DNA from: Apus apus
Lineage: Eukaryota; Chordata; Aves; Apodiformes; Apodidae
DNA: 64,000 nt
Assembly (NCBI RefSeq): GCF_020740795.1
Contig: NC_067285.1
Location: 96,121,152 to 96,185,151 of the forward strand
Direction of reading: 5' to 3'
The notes beneath the pieces are model-generated. The model saw nothing but the letters and a program-made list of their open reading frames with translations, had not been told where the DNA came from and made no database searches. Made by a program: the position numbers and the translations under genes. Of this stretch, positions 39,942-54,900 are shown piece after piece. How positions within the stretch are numbered: position 1 is the first letter of the stretch; every line of letters begins with the position of its first letter.

Positions 39942-42900
39942 CTATAGAGACATCAGAAGTTTCTCTTAATAAATAAATAAATGCATGCACCAACACCATT
40001 TTAAATGTCAGCCAATAGCTTTGAAAATAGCCTTTATCTTCAAAATGGAGGTATCAAGGAAATTAGCAACTTCTTTAATGTTCTGCAGGCTGAAAAGTAA
40101 AGCAAGCAGATCTATTACTCCTCTTAAAGTTTTTCTGTGTTGAGTTACGAGAGGTGTGACTGTATCCTGACACACTTCTAACGGAGTATGAGAGAATAAA
40201 CTACTTGTTTAAAAAAAAACAACAAGTTTTGATAAATTTAACTAAATTAGCAGAAACAGTTTGTCACTCTCTCCATAAATGGTCTGTTTTCTTTTAAGAG
40301 TTTATAGGCTTGTTCATAGATACTGTACTTACCACACAGGAAACTTTTCTAATACCATTTACAGCAACATACTGAGCTTTCATATTCTCCAGCACTCTCC
40401 ACTGATTCTCCAAAAAGACAGTACGTGTGGTTATCTCACCACTTTGCTCATCCAGCCTGCCCATAAGCAAGAAGAAAAGCACAATACTAGTACATAAGAA
40501 AGAATTCTAGTACTAAGAAAAAACACAGTCCTGTTTTTTATGTCTAAGTTTCATATGATATGCAATGAGCAGATAAGCATCTGAAACCATCATAACTCTG
40601 TTACAGACAGGGTATCCTAGAGCAGGGGATCCAACTGTAGAGACAGCATGTTTCAACTGAGGTAAAATATTAGAGCAGGTGAGAGAAGAGCTGTAAAGCC
40701 CAATTTTCCCACAAGTAACAGCCAGAGCAGGATGAGGAGGATGGCCTTCCTTCAGACTTCTCCTCTCCAAGAACAGAAATTTCTGAACAAAGTCCTGCCT
40801 CCACTAACACAGAAATTTGGCCTCCATGACCTTTCAAAGATGTATCACTCCACTCCCACTCATGAGGTTTGTATGAAGGAACCCTCTGCCTATTACATTG
40901 GCCAGGATTAGTTTGAACTTGTTTTTTATACTTTTTTTTCACTCTTCAATACTTGTTAATTCTTCATCTACCTGGACTTATGCAAAGCATTTGACACTGT
41001 GCCTGTGTCAATGACATCCCTGTCTCCAAACTGGAGAGACAGGGACTGGATGGCTGGACCACTTGGTGGTTAAGGACTTGACTGGATAGTCACACTTAAG
41101 GAGCTGCAGGCAAAGGCTCAATGTCCAAGTGGAAATCAGTGAAAAGTGCTGTTTAACATCTTCATCAGCAACATGAATGGTGGGGTTGAGGGCACCCGCA
41201 GCAAGTTTGCCGGTAACACCAAAGTGTGTGGTGAGGTCAACACACTGGAGGGAAGGGATGCCATCCAGAGGGACCTTGAGCAGTGGGCCCATTGAACTGC
41301 ATGAAGTTCAACAAAGACAAGTGCAAGATCCTGCATGAAGGCATGGGCAATCCCAAGCACAAACACAGGCTGGATATAGAATGGATTGAGAGCAGTCCTA
41401 AGGAGAAGGATTTGGGGGTATCAGCTGATGAGAAGCTTAACATCCACTGGCAATGTGCACTTGCAGCCCAGAAAGCCAACCATTTTTCTGTATGTGTGTG
41501 CACTCACTTCCCCCAGATGCTCTTCTATCCCTTTGCTAACAGAGAGAGTGGCACCAATTCTGATATTTCAAGGTTAAGTTGACAATAGTTTTATGTGTGA
41601 CTACCAAGAAGAAGATGAAGAAATATCTTTGTATCCTTATTACAAGACAGAGGTGTACAAGCAAGTATGCTGAAAGCATCCTAAATTCAAGTATTCTGAC
41701 CAGCAAAGTTAGCATCCTCTAAAGAAAAGAGGATTTCTGATTCAACAGGGTGTCTCCAACTGGTCCTCCATTTTCAAATGAGTCATGTGCACAGGTAGCA
41801 TTCAGCCTCAAAAAAAGCAAAATCAACCCTAACTCAGGCTCCCAAAACCAAAAAGCAAACTGTTTAGGAAGCTTCCATCCCCCACCCTCCCTGGCTCAAA
41901 AAGAGTCTTTGTCTTCAAAATATTTACACACACAAAAGATGAGTAACTGTACATAATTAGAATATCTGCTTAATCTGCTTTTCAGTTCTGCATTTTCAGA
42001 CTTGCTGGAAGTTTTTCAGTACCTTTTAGTAGAATCCCAAATGAATTCCCTGTCTGGGTCCTCATCTGTATATACTGAAGATAAAGGCAGCTGAGCCAAG
42101 ATTCTCTCCTTCCCCTCTTGTTCCACACTCTCCTTCAGAACTACAGTTATGGTTTCATCATCATAGAAGTGTGCATCTAAACAACTGTAGCATCTACAGG
42201 AAAAAAATGTAGAAAGCAGCAAGGAATAAAAGTGAATACAGAACTAACATACTTCTAGGTTGCACAGCATTCATGTTAAAAAGTATCCAATAGTTAGCAG
42301 TGAGCTTTACTGTAAATGATAAAAAGGTCAGTCATTCAGCTAAGACTAAAAAGAACACCACAACCACAGCAGACTCCTTTATCATGCAGGAAAAATTATT
42401 CTGAAGGGAAAAAAACACAACTTACTAGCAACCTTATTTTTCCCTATTTAATGTGAAATGAAAGAAACAGTGAACACAAACATCAAAGAAAATTTAGAAA
42501 CCTGCCTGAATGTACTTGAAGGCAATCGCATCTGACCTTTTTACATGAAAAGGATGAGCTTAGTCTGCTATGCCTTCTAAAACACCTTCATTCAGGTATA
42601 TCAAGCCTCATTCCATCTTACTTAAGGAACATCACAGATATGAGGAGCATCTGTTTCCAGCTAGTTTTATTTCTTGAGCATGTGCTGAAGCTTCAGTTAG
42701 AAAACTACAGATTACTTGACTTTGAGATGAAATGCAAAGTAAGACTCCCACAATCCTGTAGCTTCATGCACCTATGACATTTCTTACAGCCTGACTCACT
42801 TATGGACGACAAGTTGGTCCAGCATGTGAAGCCATAACTTGTAGGATGAAAGCCAAACTATAATGTCTGAGAAGTTAACTTAATGCAAAATAAACACTAG

Positions 42901-45900
42901 AAATCATGGTCTTCAATTTAGCAATCTGCAATTCTGGAAGAAAAATCAAATATACTTACTTGGAGTCTGAGCTCTCATTTATACTGTTGTTCAAGAAGTT
43001 TCCAAACTCTACTGCAAGAATTCCATTACTGACAGACCTAGAAGAACAGAGTTCATTATCTCAGTTACTAATTTCTTTTCCATTCATATAGAATCCAAAA
43101 CATCTAATGGCAACTGTGTTAACAGATGATGTAAACCTGTCTAAGCTTAGCACAATTCACAGCTACATCCTAAGATGATGTAACTGGTGGATGTGATCCT
43201 TTTGATTTCTTCTTCCTACTGTCCTCCTCATTTTCTCTAGTATACAAGAAAGATTGTATTCATGCTGCTCATTAATTCTTTCTTCAAAAATATTCAAATT
43301 GTAATTGTCTTTGTACACATGTGCCAAAGCTCACAAACCACGTTTCCCCCTTTGGTCTTACCTGGAAGTATCAGAATGTCTCCTCAAAATGTATATTTTA
43401 GAAATAGAATTTTCTAATATGGTGAAGAGAACATAATGTATATTGGTTGTTTTGTCATTCCACCTGTAATGTGGGAGGAGGAAATGAAAATTTAGGTCAA
43501 TTTTTAACAATTGGTAAATAACTTAGAGCAAGGAATAACAGCATACTTACAAAAATGGTAGTTTAAATAATTGAGGTGTCGAGTCTTCACTGAAAAGAAA
43601 AAAACAAACCAGTTTATAAAATGCTGCTGTAATTTTGTGCAACTGATCTTTAGAAATAATGTAAAGAAATACCTTTGAGAAGTTTTGTAAAGAGACACGC
43701 AGACTGCTTGATGCACTGATTTACCAATTATGTCCTGACAAATACAATGAAAACAGGGCCAAAATGCAGGCAGTTATTAATAATTTTAGCTTAAGAAACA
43801 ACAACAAACAAAAAACACCTGAGTACATCCCAAAGAATAATCCACCAATATTTATGCTGGAATAAACATCCCAATTGCAAACACTACTACCATTTGATAC
43901 ATTTGTTTCACACTTCTTCATAATACATAAACTAATGTATTGCCAACTAGCACAGTCTACCTAGTACACAGTACATACACCAAGCTAATTAACATTAAAA
44001 ATAGATCCCAATAATCTGGGAACAGAAGATGTGAAACAAAAAAAACCCCCCACACTGTGCTCTCCTCAGGCAAAGGCCTGAAGTTATCCTGACATGGTGA
44101 AGCTGGGCTACATGCTACCACCTAAGCTGTAGGTACTTGAAGGCAAATATTAAAACTTCAGGCCTTACTAAGCATGGCTGTTATCTTCAGTTGACTGCTA
44201 CCCCTAAAAGAAAGTTAACATCTATATAAACTGAACTTACTGCTGGCTTTTGTAAACACCGGTCAATGACCCCTTCCATCTGCCTTTTGACAAAATGCAG
44301 TGATTTCTCAGGATAGTAGGGAAACAAAAGTGGACTCTCTGTAAACACATACAAGCATTTTTAAATTACTTTATCTCTATGAAAACATACTGTGCTGTTA
44401 TTAACACGACAAATTGGAATGAGTACAGTGGACAGTCAGTGAGATGGTCACAGGGCTAGAGAAGTTGAAGAGGCTGGGTTTGTTCAGCCTAGAGAAGCAA
44501 GGGCTAACAAGGAGGAACCCAACAGTCCCTTCAGTAGCCTAAGATAGGAGTTAAAGAAGACATAATTTTCAAATCTGCACACAGGGAGAAGGGATGTAAC
44601 AGTCATAAGCACCAGCAAGGAAAATTCCAATTAGATACAAGGAAAAAGTTTTCGCAAGGTCTGGTTAAGTCACTAGATCAAGGTGCCAGAAGGGCTTGCG
44701 GGGTCTCTATCCTTGCAGGTGCAGAGGACTCGACTGCACAAAGCCTTGAGCAACCCAGTCTAGCTTCAAAATTGGCCCTGCTTTGGTTGGATGAGGTGAC
44801 TGCCTAAATTACTCCCCGATTATACATTCTAACAGAAGTAAACACTGGATTACAATAGGAAACTAGATAAATTAATAAGAAACGGCCATAGCCCATTCAA
44901 AACTGCAAAAAGATGGAAGGGCATTTTCTCAAGAGATACAAACACAGTTGTCATAAAACACCTTACGTAAAATAAGTTCCATACCTACAGAAACTATGAT
45001 TTGGCTTCAATAGGACTGATTTGTTCTTATGAAATTAACTACTTCATAAGAAAACATTTAGCTTTGGGATAAATGTCACTGCTTATTTTAAGTACATAAC
45101 CTGTTTCTTTCTCAATGTTTAGACAGAAAAATTATAAAAATTACATCAGCCAACAAAGCAATATAAAACACCAAAGGGTAGAAAGTGTCAATGACAGAAG
45201 CATTACTTTCCCTATAAACCTTACAGTTCTGAGAGAGAGACAAACATCTCAATACTTGCCAAATTAATACCTAGGAAACCACTAACAAGCTATCTCTGCA
45301 AATGATCATGAATCTTGGGTAGCAACAGCAATGACCAGTCAACTAGTGTACACCTTTAAAGCATCAAACCTATTTTCCAAGTAGATTAAAAAATATATTT
45401 CTAAACACTACTTTGCCAAACAAAAATGCTACCACTTCTCCCCTTTCGTTGAACTAAATTGGCAGAAAAAAAGGCAGCCACAGCAAATTGCACTACAAGA
45501 CAGCTTATGCTGTAGAAGTTTTACAGTCTGTAGTTTCTAAAGTTAAACAAGAACCATCAGCTTGTTACAGTCTCTTACTTCATCACTCATTAACAAAACA
45601 GTCTGACTCCAGTCAAAGAGAACAAGTTAGAACGCTTCCCTCAGGTATGACCTAAGCATAATTAATACTTGCAGGAACTGGAATTAAGATCTCCTAAAAC
45701 AGACATCTCCTGGGATTCCTTCCAAGCCAACATTTCTGAAACTGGTACATAAAAGGTAGGAAACTCCCAATGCCCAGGAAAAGGTAACTGACTGGGCAAG
45801 CAGCTACATAAAAACTGGGTAAACTAACAAGGCCTATTTATTTTAGTTTACTCAGATGGGGACTCATGACTAACCCTATAAAGTAACTCATAAGCCTGTA

Positions 45901-48900
45901 GAAACAGATTATTCTTGTACAGTTGTTACAGTCTACTTAAGTATTTAATTCATTTTTCCTTTCGCCTAAAGCACACATGACCTTTAAGATGAGTACTATT
46001 CTTGAGAAAGTTAAACCACTGGTTTCCCTCTGTATTAGGTGGAGATACAAGGTCATCATCTTCATCTTTTAAGTACTAAAAAAGAAACAGACACTTGTAA
46101 GATTGCACTTTAAGAATATGGGACAGTAGAATTCACATCCAACATTGGCCCCTCCCAAGTCTGTTAAACACTTCTTAAATTAATATGGCCTAGTCTTAAA
46201 ACTAAGTATTCTATCTCTTCTTGAAACAGTAAGAAAAATCAACTATTGTCCAAGATTATATAGTAATATTTTCATAAGAAACTGATTTTTAAAACAAATT
46301 TGAGGACAGATGTTTTGAAATCCAGTGATCAATGGTATAGAGACAAACAAATTTCAGTTTTACATCACTACTGCTGGCTATAAAGAAATTTGAGCCTTTT
46401 TCTACAAATACAGCACTTACAAATTTTTTTTAAATACTGTCCTTTACCGTTACTGTAATGTGCAATACAGAGCAAAAGGGACAGGGAAGAAAAGTGAGCA
46501 CAGCTTTAAAAGCTTTTCCATTTAAGGATTTTCTCATTTATTCTTTTTTGATTAATTCCTTAGTTCTTTACCTGGCCAACTCTCTCCACATTGAAGTATT
46601 TTCCTTTACGATTGTAAAGTTCTGGTGCCTGAAAAATAATTCCAAAAATCCCCCATTATTTATATTAAAGTTAAGGAGAAGTAGTGTACAAAAAGATGAT
46701 TAAATTATTTAGTTACAGGATTTTTCAGACACAGTTCTTGGCAGAGAAAAAAGTCAGACGCTGTACTTAGCAAACCAATATAACTTACCTCATTGAAGTG
46801 TTCAGTAAGAAAATCAGCAACAAATGTGATATCTTTTTGAGTCATCTAGGGAAAAAAAAAAAAAGACTGTCGGAAAAGCAAAGGATAAGAAAGACATTTC
46901 AGTGAGCACAGAACACATGCTTTGCAGGCTGAACAAGTGCAGCTCCTTCAGCCTGTCCTCACAGGGCAAGTGCTGCAGCCTCCAACCTGCTTAGAAGCCC
47001 TCTGCTGAACTTAGTCATTTATTCATGTCTGTCTTGAATAGCAGCACCCCCAACAGTTGCCAGTATTCTAGAAGTGATCTGATGAGTGCCAAGTAAGGGG
47101 AGTAACTACCTCTCTTAACCTCCTTCCCATGCTCCTATTAGTACAGCCCTGGTTACTCTTGGCTACCTTTGCTGCCAGAGTGCATTGCTGGCTCATGCCC
47201 AGTTTGCATCTGCAGACATCCCCAGATGCATCTCAGCACGGCTGCTCTTCCCCAGAACAGAACCGTGCATGTGTCCTTGTTGAACTCCAGGAGGTCCCTA
47301 CCTGTTCATTCCTCTAGCCTATTTCCCTCCAGGAGGCACAGACATGTCCTCAAGTGTATTAACTGGTTCATCAGGGTGACAGGGTCTGCAAATCTGATGC
47401 AGGTGTACTCCATCTTCTTTACCAGGGCATTGGTGAAGATGTTACAATCCCATTCTGGTTAACTTGGTCATTTAGGTTACATAAAGAGCATTCACCAAAG
47501 AGAGCAGTAGAATTAACAAAGAAAACAAAAAAAGAAGTGCATGCAAGACAGCATATTAGTGTGACTCTGCAGGCATCAGCTTTCTCAAATAAATTACAGA
47601 CACCAACCTTTAAGTTTTAGAACAAAAAATAAACCTTTAACCTTGCACTCAAACCAAGCAGAATACAGAGGATACCATCATTTAGTAGAAAATGTTACTA
47701 CTACCTTGTTCAGCTCAGGAAGCACATGATCTTCTGACATCCTCAGCATGCCTGAGGGAAAAAAATATATCCTTACTGCATCAATATTAACATGTTTTCT
47801 TAATATTCTTAATTTTCCACGCCTATTTAATAACATACTGCTGATAAAAAGATTAATTTATCAGAAGCACAAGAGTCTGGAATGAAGAATTATGAATTGA
47901 AACTGAAATTGAACCTCACTTGCTTACAATACACTAGCTTACAATACAAATCTTGGAAAAGGTTTATCTTTCATCTTTTCCAACTACACTGTATCCTGTA
48001 CAAAATTGAGATAAGATTATTATTAAAAGGGTTCATAAGAACTTATTCATGTACAAACTAAGAATAGTAAAATGGGCATATAAAAATATATTAATGCTGT
48101 CATGTCCAGAAACATGTTTTAAGAGAATTGCACAAAAGTCATTTTAAATCGGCGAGGCCTACAAAAACACTTCTGTGTTTGGTTTCAACACAAGCAAACA
48201 CAGTGAACATCTAAATAATGGGAGTTCTAACATTATGACAGAGAAATCTGTTCTGTTTTCTCCAATTTTTAATATTAAAATTATTATATTCCTGCCAGTA
48301 AGTGCTAACACTGCACTTCTTGTGCTTTCACAGTATCCGGTAAGACTTCTTAGTTTTTTCTAAAGTGGTTCTAAAAAGATCAATTAAAAATTATAAACGT
48401 ATTCCTAACCACTTTATAAAAACAATCAGGATAAAATACAGCATTCTGGATTTCCCTCTAAGGTTTTACCTGCAGCTACCCAGCTACAAATGGAGGTGGC
48501 TACTGAACGCATCTGGACATTAAGAGACGGTTTACATCTGTGCATAACCTTATTAGGTCTCCAAAGAAGGAAACAGCAAGTGACAGAGTAAAGAACAGTT
48601 AGACTACACTTCAAATTTGGTGTAAACTAAACGAGTCCTTTAATTTCTCCAAGTCAAGACCCAGAAATTGCCCATGAAGCAGACAAGAGTTCGGAGTAAC
48701 ATTACAGGATAAGTGTATACAATACCTATTCTTCCCTCATAAACTGTAACTTTTTAGATGTCCAGAAATGCTCTGTGACAGAAATAGATAGCTGGTTATA
48801 ACTAAGATTGGCTTAATCACTTGCAGATACTTCAATGCTTACAATACAAAACAGACACTGGATTCTTACTATGTCATCAAGCTTACCAACATACAGCCAT

Positions 48901-51900
48901 CGAAAAAATGCCTTGAAGTTTTTCATACTGCTGTCGATAACTCTGAGCAAGAAAGAAAAAATTACCAGATCTAAATGTTACAAGCTGCTCCAAGCTTAAA
49001 TCCCATCCTTATTAGAGAAAGGCCTGCAAGCACTATCCATTTTTTTTTTAAACACCCAATACAATATTTCAAGTAAGACTGTTCTTGGGGTATGAGTTTA
49101 TGAGATGCAGTGAGACAAGATAAAAGCTCACCATCAACAGAGGAGTCTTGCTCTCCCAACCCCCTCTGTTCCCAGCCACATGCTCCCCCTTTGACACAAG
49201 ACTCAACAGGCATGTTTTTTCAGCTCTCCATACTTACTGAAGCAGCTCATTTGCTTTCAGGATGAAAGACCCAACAGCAGTAATAGCCTCTGCGAAAAGA
49301 GCTAAACATTACTATTAAGCTTTCAAAAGTGACATCAGAGTGGGTACACAGTACACACACTACTGTACCTTCGATTCCAGACGCATCTAAACCCAGAGAT
49401 TCATATTTTTGTTTCCATAAAGCCATTCCTTTCAATTCACTCAAGTGGTATAACAGTGCCTCAGAGCCACTAGGAAGGAAGAGGAAGGTACAAACTTCCA
49501 GTCATCCTTTGGAAATTCACTGCTTGACCGCAAGCTACATTTTTATCATTTAATGTGCAAAGTGGAGTGCATTATAGGGTGGTCTGGCATGTAAGGGTTA
49601 ACATATCACTTCACAGAAAAGCAGATATTGTCCTAATGATTTTAAGCACCACACGAAGTTGGTGTGAAAATTTCACATATATCCTATAAGCACAAGAGGC
49701 AGCAATATAAAATAATGGAGATTATTCAAAATACTTCAATAGATCTCCTTTACTCAAAAGTAAAATAGCACATTTTGCCAAGATCAAGGTCTCTGCACCA
49801 GCACACCTTCATACCAAGAGCCACTGACACAGCATACTGTCTTTCAGCAAAGCATATAATACTTCATTCTGCAACTTACCTCTGCAAATGACTTATAACC
49901 AACTTTTGTATACTGGAATAAGAAGACTCTATGGACTGACCAAGTTTTTTTAAACCCTGTTGAAAAAGAAACGCAAAGATATAATAATGTGCTGTTAACA
50001 GAAGAGTGATTAAAAGATACTGAAATAGATTATTTTAATATGTTAGAAACATTAACATACCTTAACCGTCAATTGGTTCATTAGTAATGCCTGAAGTTCC
50101 AGACTAAAAGGGGTGGGGGAGAGAACCAAATATGGGTTCATTTTGTATTTCAATACCAAATGCAAATGCATACTCAGATAAAATAACAGTAACTACCTTG
50201 CTTTGCCCCATAACAACAGCTGCATAAACTCATCCTGAACAGAAGTGGTTGTATTCTTTTCCTGTCAGTCAAAATGATTGACATAAATTGGTAAAGAGAT
50301 TAAATCCAGGCTACCAAATAATCTCACAAACACTTCAATTCAAGTATATTGGAAACCCCACCCAAACCCCTAAATGCTGAAATGAGACTACCAATCACTG
50401 GAAATTTTCTAGTATTTTAAGTTATTATCAATTGTAGTACACTGTAAAAATTCTAAGCAGTTTCTCACCACCAAGAATCTTTAAAAAAATAACAGCACAA
50501 ACAAACAAAACCCAAACAACTATTTGATTTCACTAACTTCTAGCCATGGCCAATGAACACAAACTCTAAGCAAACTGAAGAGCATCTTAATCATGGCTGT
50601 TATATATGCTCTATTAAACTAGGCTGTGAGTGCCAGTGGGCTGCTACTCACTCAGGAATACTGAATTCTGTATTCAGTTTATCAATGACTAAAGCACAAA
50701 GAGCACAGGCTTAAAAAGAAAGAGATCAACAGCTGTGCCAACTGAAAACTATCACTTTTGATTAACTTAGAAAAAATAAAATACTGAAGTATCTCAACAC
50801 AATCGTGCTTGATTGCACTGATATATTCAGCATCAGAGCACTTGACACACAACAGTTTCCAGGTAGTCTCTGAACTTAGAGATTGTTATCTGGAGGCATT
50901 ATGCTTAAACAACACTAAGATATGCAGTAGGTTAACGTGAACAACAGAACTATGGCAAAAAAATGTTTTTCCAAAAGAACAGTTAATACTGCAGTACCTG
51001 TACAAACTTTGTTAGCCGTGAGTCCATCTGCATCAGTATTTCCTCCCACGCTTCACACATGCACGTCAAAGACAACTTTATATACTGTAACACAGACACA
51101 GACATCAGCACTATTCCCTTCCCCCCCTTCAAAACACACACAGGGACTGGATGCTACAATACAAAGAGAAAATATACTGTAGATACAATATCAAATTCTA
51201 AGTTAGAGCTCTAGATTTACTTAAAATCAACTTAAGCTTCCTACCAGAAAACATTTATTTTACTTGCATTAAGAATACTGAAGCCTGTAAGAATCATGAC
51301 ATTACAAGATGCCATAACACAACTGTACCTGTAACAGAGTTGAAATGTGAGTAAACTTCCGGGCCATTCGAGTTACCTCAGGTAAGTAACTTGATAACAG
51401 ACTAGTGTCCAGCTATAACAAATGAAAAAAGCAACAGTTAACAGATGATGTGTCTTTCAAGAAATTTTAGAGGGCAGAAATGAAAAGACAGATTAGGAGG
51501 ACCCACAGAAAAACCATCATTTCTCACTTCCTTACAGTTTACTTTAAGAGGGAAATACATTTAATTTAAGGGGACAATAAATATTTTTAATAAATCTATA
51601 AATACTCTCAATTCTCATTTTAGAGTTCTAACAGTAAAAGTTTTAAGGATGACTTTTCCGGATAGACTGGATAATCAACAGCATTGCTACTCTGCCTTTG
51701 TGTGTAGAATGAAGAAAATTTAACTGTAACTGTAATTGAATAAATTAATGCTATATTTAAAGTAGTATTTTAAATTAATGCCTCAGATAATCATCATAAG
51801 TCTCATCAGCCAAACTGCATGTTAACGTGATAAATCCAAAAGCTGAATTTCAGAAAGGCTGGAAATAGTAGTTTGTGGGTTTTATGCAAATAATTGGAAA

Positions 51901-54900
51901 GCAATAAAGCTACCAGAAATTAATTTAAAAAGCAGTTTTATTTTTGAAGAACATTTTAAAATTACTTGCCTGAAAATATTTTATCTCTGCTTCGCTGTCT
52001 GAAGAGTCTCGTATCTCTGTAATAACTGACAGTGATTTCAAATCACTAGACAAACATAGTCCACGACAAGAACCTGCCACCTGAAGGATTCCAGTTTAGA
52101 AGTTAATGAAATATTGCATTTCCCCTGAGAGGCATTTACTGCTCTAACACATTCACATACAAAGAATATCACAGTCAATGACATTTGAAAATGAAGTGGA
52201 ATTTTCAGCTACTGCTCAGGAAACAAAGCACCTTTTTACTGTGGATTAGTAATGAAGTTCGCTTCATTTGAAACAAGATGTCAAAACTGCTGGAGTTAGA
52301 ATGTCTTTCCAACAATAACCATGCAACCCAACTGAGAGAAACAGCTATTCCTTTTTCTTTAAATTTCAACAACCCAGTTTCACTTACGTGTAAGCATACT
52401 TTTTTTTTTTTTCATTCAATTAAGTTGTGATTTGTTCTATTAAGAAGAAAAAAATATGGAAAGGAATGGAACATACTTCAGTTACTGTAGCAATCTTGAA
52501 CATTCCATAAGCATAAATCTCAATAAATCCCGAGCTGCCACCAAGGACAAGCGCATTAAGCCTATACAAATAGAAGGATGTGTGTTGATGAGCATATTGA
52601 AACAAATTCTAGTGTACACAAATATAATTCTTAATACTTAAACTACATTCCTTTAGTAAAGATGCTCTAAAGAATCCCCAAACAAAAAGAAACACTGTGC
52701 TACTGTCTACAATGCAAGAAAATAATAATTAAAAAAAAAATCTTAGTTTGGATTTAATTGGTAAGATCTGCCTCCAACAGTTACAGAGCAAGTATCAACT
52801 ACTAAATTTACTGAGAATAGGGAAAAAATAAAACAATTGGCATAGAAGTCCTTCTTCACTAGCTTTATACCTTCTAGAAGAAAAAAATGTAGTTTCTAGA
52901 AGCAGCCCACCTACCAATACAGGTGCCAACTATTCTTACACAGCTACTTTTGTATTTCCCTGAGTTATCCTAACTACATGCTGAGTAAGTTTGTTGCAGT
53001 CACTCAGGCACTCATCAGGCAAACCTCAAAGCATTAAACATTTGAAAATGATGTGGCAGTAAAGAACAGCCACAAGTAACAAAACCATCAGAAACAGAAA
53101 TCCAGTTCAAAGAATATGGTCTGGGACAGACAGGTCTGGGTTTTGCTCACGTTTTCAAATCAACTTGCTACAATGACTTGGGAAAACGCTTCTCTATGAC
53201 CCGTTCCTTTTTATCTGTGTTGAGAACATTAAACTTTGGACAGGCATACACACATACACCTTCAACTACACATATTTGTATACATTACAGTGAGCAGTCA
53301 TGCTCTCCAACATAAAAAATTAGAATGTTTTACATGTCCCCATACAAATATAAGAAAATTAACTGCAGCTTCTGTCCATTACACACTTAAATTTATGTTA
53401 AAGGTTTCTGTTAAAACCAAGACAGAAGCCAGAAAGCTCCTATTCCACAGACAGCCACCACAACTATCTTTCTAGCAAGGAAGTTCTACTGTCAGATGAG
53501 ATATCAAGTCTTAAAAAGGAATAACTGGTGAATGTTTATTTTAAAGAAACCCTACTACAGCTGATTTCAGATCTAATTGAAAGTTTAGCTTTGTCACACT
53601 CATGCAAACCCACAGGAACTCCCCATTGATAACCAGCATTCACAGAGGTCTTCCAAGACCAGCTTAAGTAACACATACAACATTGCTTTCAATACACCCC
53701 AAGAAATCATCTTCTAGTGCAAAGAAGATACAGCACCAACAGCAGTTGCTGCTAAAATGCTTTATAAACCAGCTAAATTAAGAAGAGGTAAAAAAAGTCT
53801 CCATCAGTTTACAATACATTCTTTGAACTTCATATTTGTACACGAAAAAAGAGACATTCCGTATCCTTTCTCCAGGACCCTTAAAAACAGACTATGAATA
53901 ACTTAAAAGTCAACCCACTTGCCCAGTATTTTATAGCCTTAAAAAAACGAACCAAACAACAAAAAAACAAAACACACAACAATCCAACACACAGAATTTA
54001 CCTGACATCACCCAGAAGCTTCATAATCTCATCTGACTTTTCTTCACTGAAAATACAAAAACATATGATTGGGGTTTCTGAGGCTTGTCTCAATGCCAAA
54101 AAAGAAAACGAGAGATATGACAATTTCTTACCTGAAAATTTTTGCAGTGGTACTGTAACTGAAAGAAAAATAATTATTCTCAATAACAATGAGAAGACAT
54201 CTTATCCAAAGCATTTGTAGAGCAATAAAGATGAATAATCAAAACAATGACTACAAATGACAAATTCTATCTTCTCAAGCTCCCTAGCATAATGCTTACT
54301 TTTTTGGTAGTGCTGGCAATTTAGGCAACAGGACATTAGATTCATCCTCAGCATTGTAAAAGGAAGTGAGAACACTGAAAAAGAAACAAGACTGTGTTTA
54401 CCCAGCTGTGAAAATAGGGGGAAAGAGAATTTCTTTCTAACTTCAAAGTTACAGCATGTTCTTGATAAATTATATATAAAGAGTTTACAAATATCAGCAG
54501 GTAATCCCTTATGAGATATTTAATAACTTAACAAATTATCAAATTAATGAAAGTCTGAAAATATTTTCTTATTTCCAGCAAAGGAGAATATAAAGTTTGT
54601 ATCTGCTGGCTCAGTAGCTTGCCACCAAATCTCTCCTAATCTGTAATACAGTTACTGACTGAGGCTTTCTGTTTAAACCCTGAACAGCCCTGCAGTACAA
54701 CCTACCTACACCTCAAAAAAGCTCCACTCTAGAGACACATTACAGTGAGAGGAAGACTAAAGTGCAATATTAAATACCACACCTTAGATATATTGGAGGA
54801 TGAGATTCCCCATATGGAGATAAGTCTATACCCATCAGCAGAATGCTGATTTAAGATGTAGTTATTTTCTTGCTGCTTTAAGATTGGTGTTCTCTGGAGG

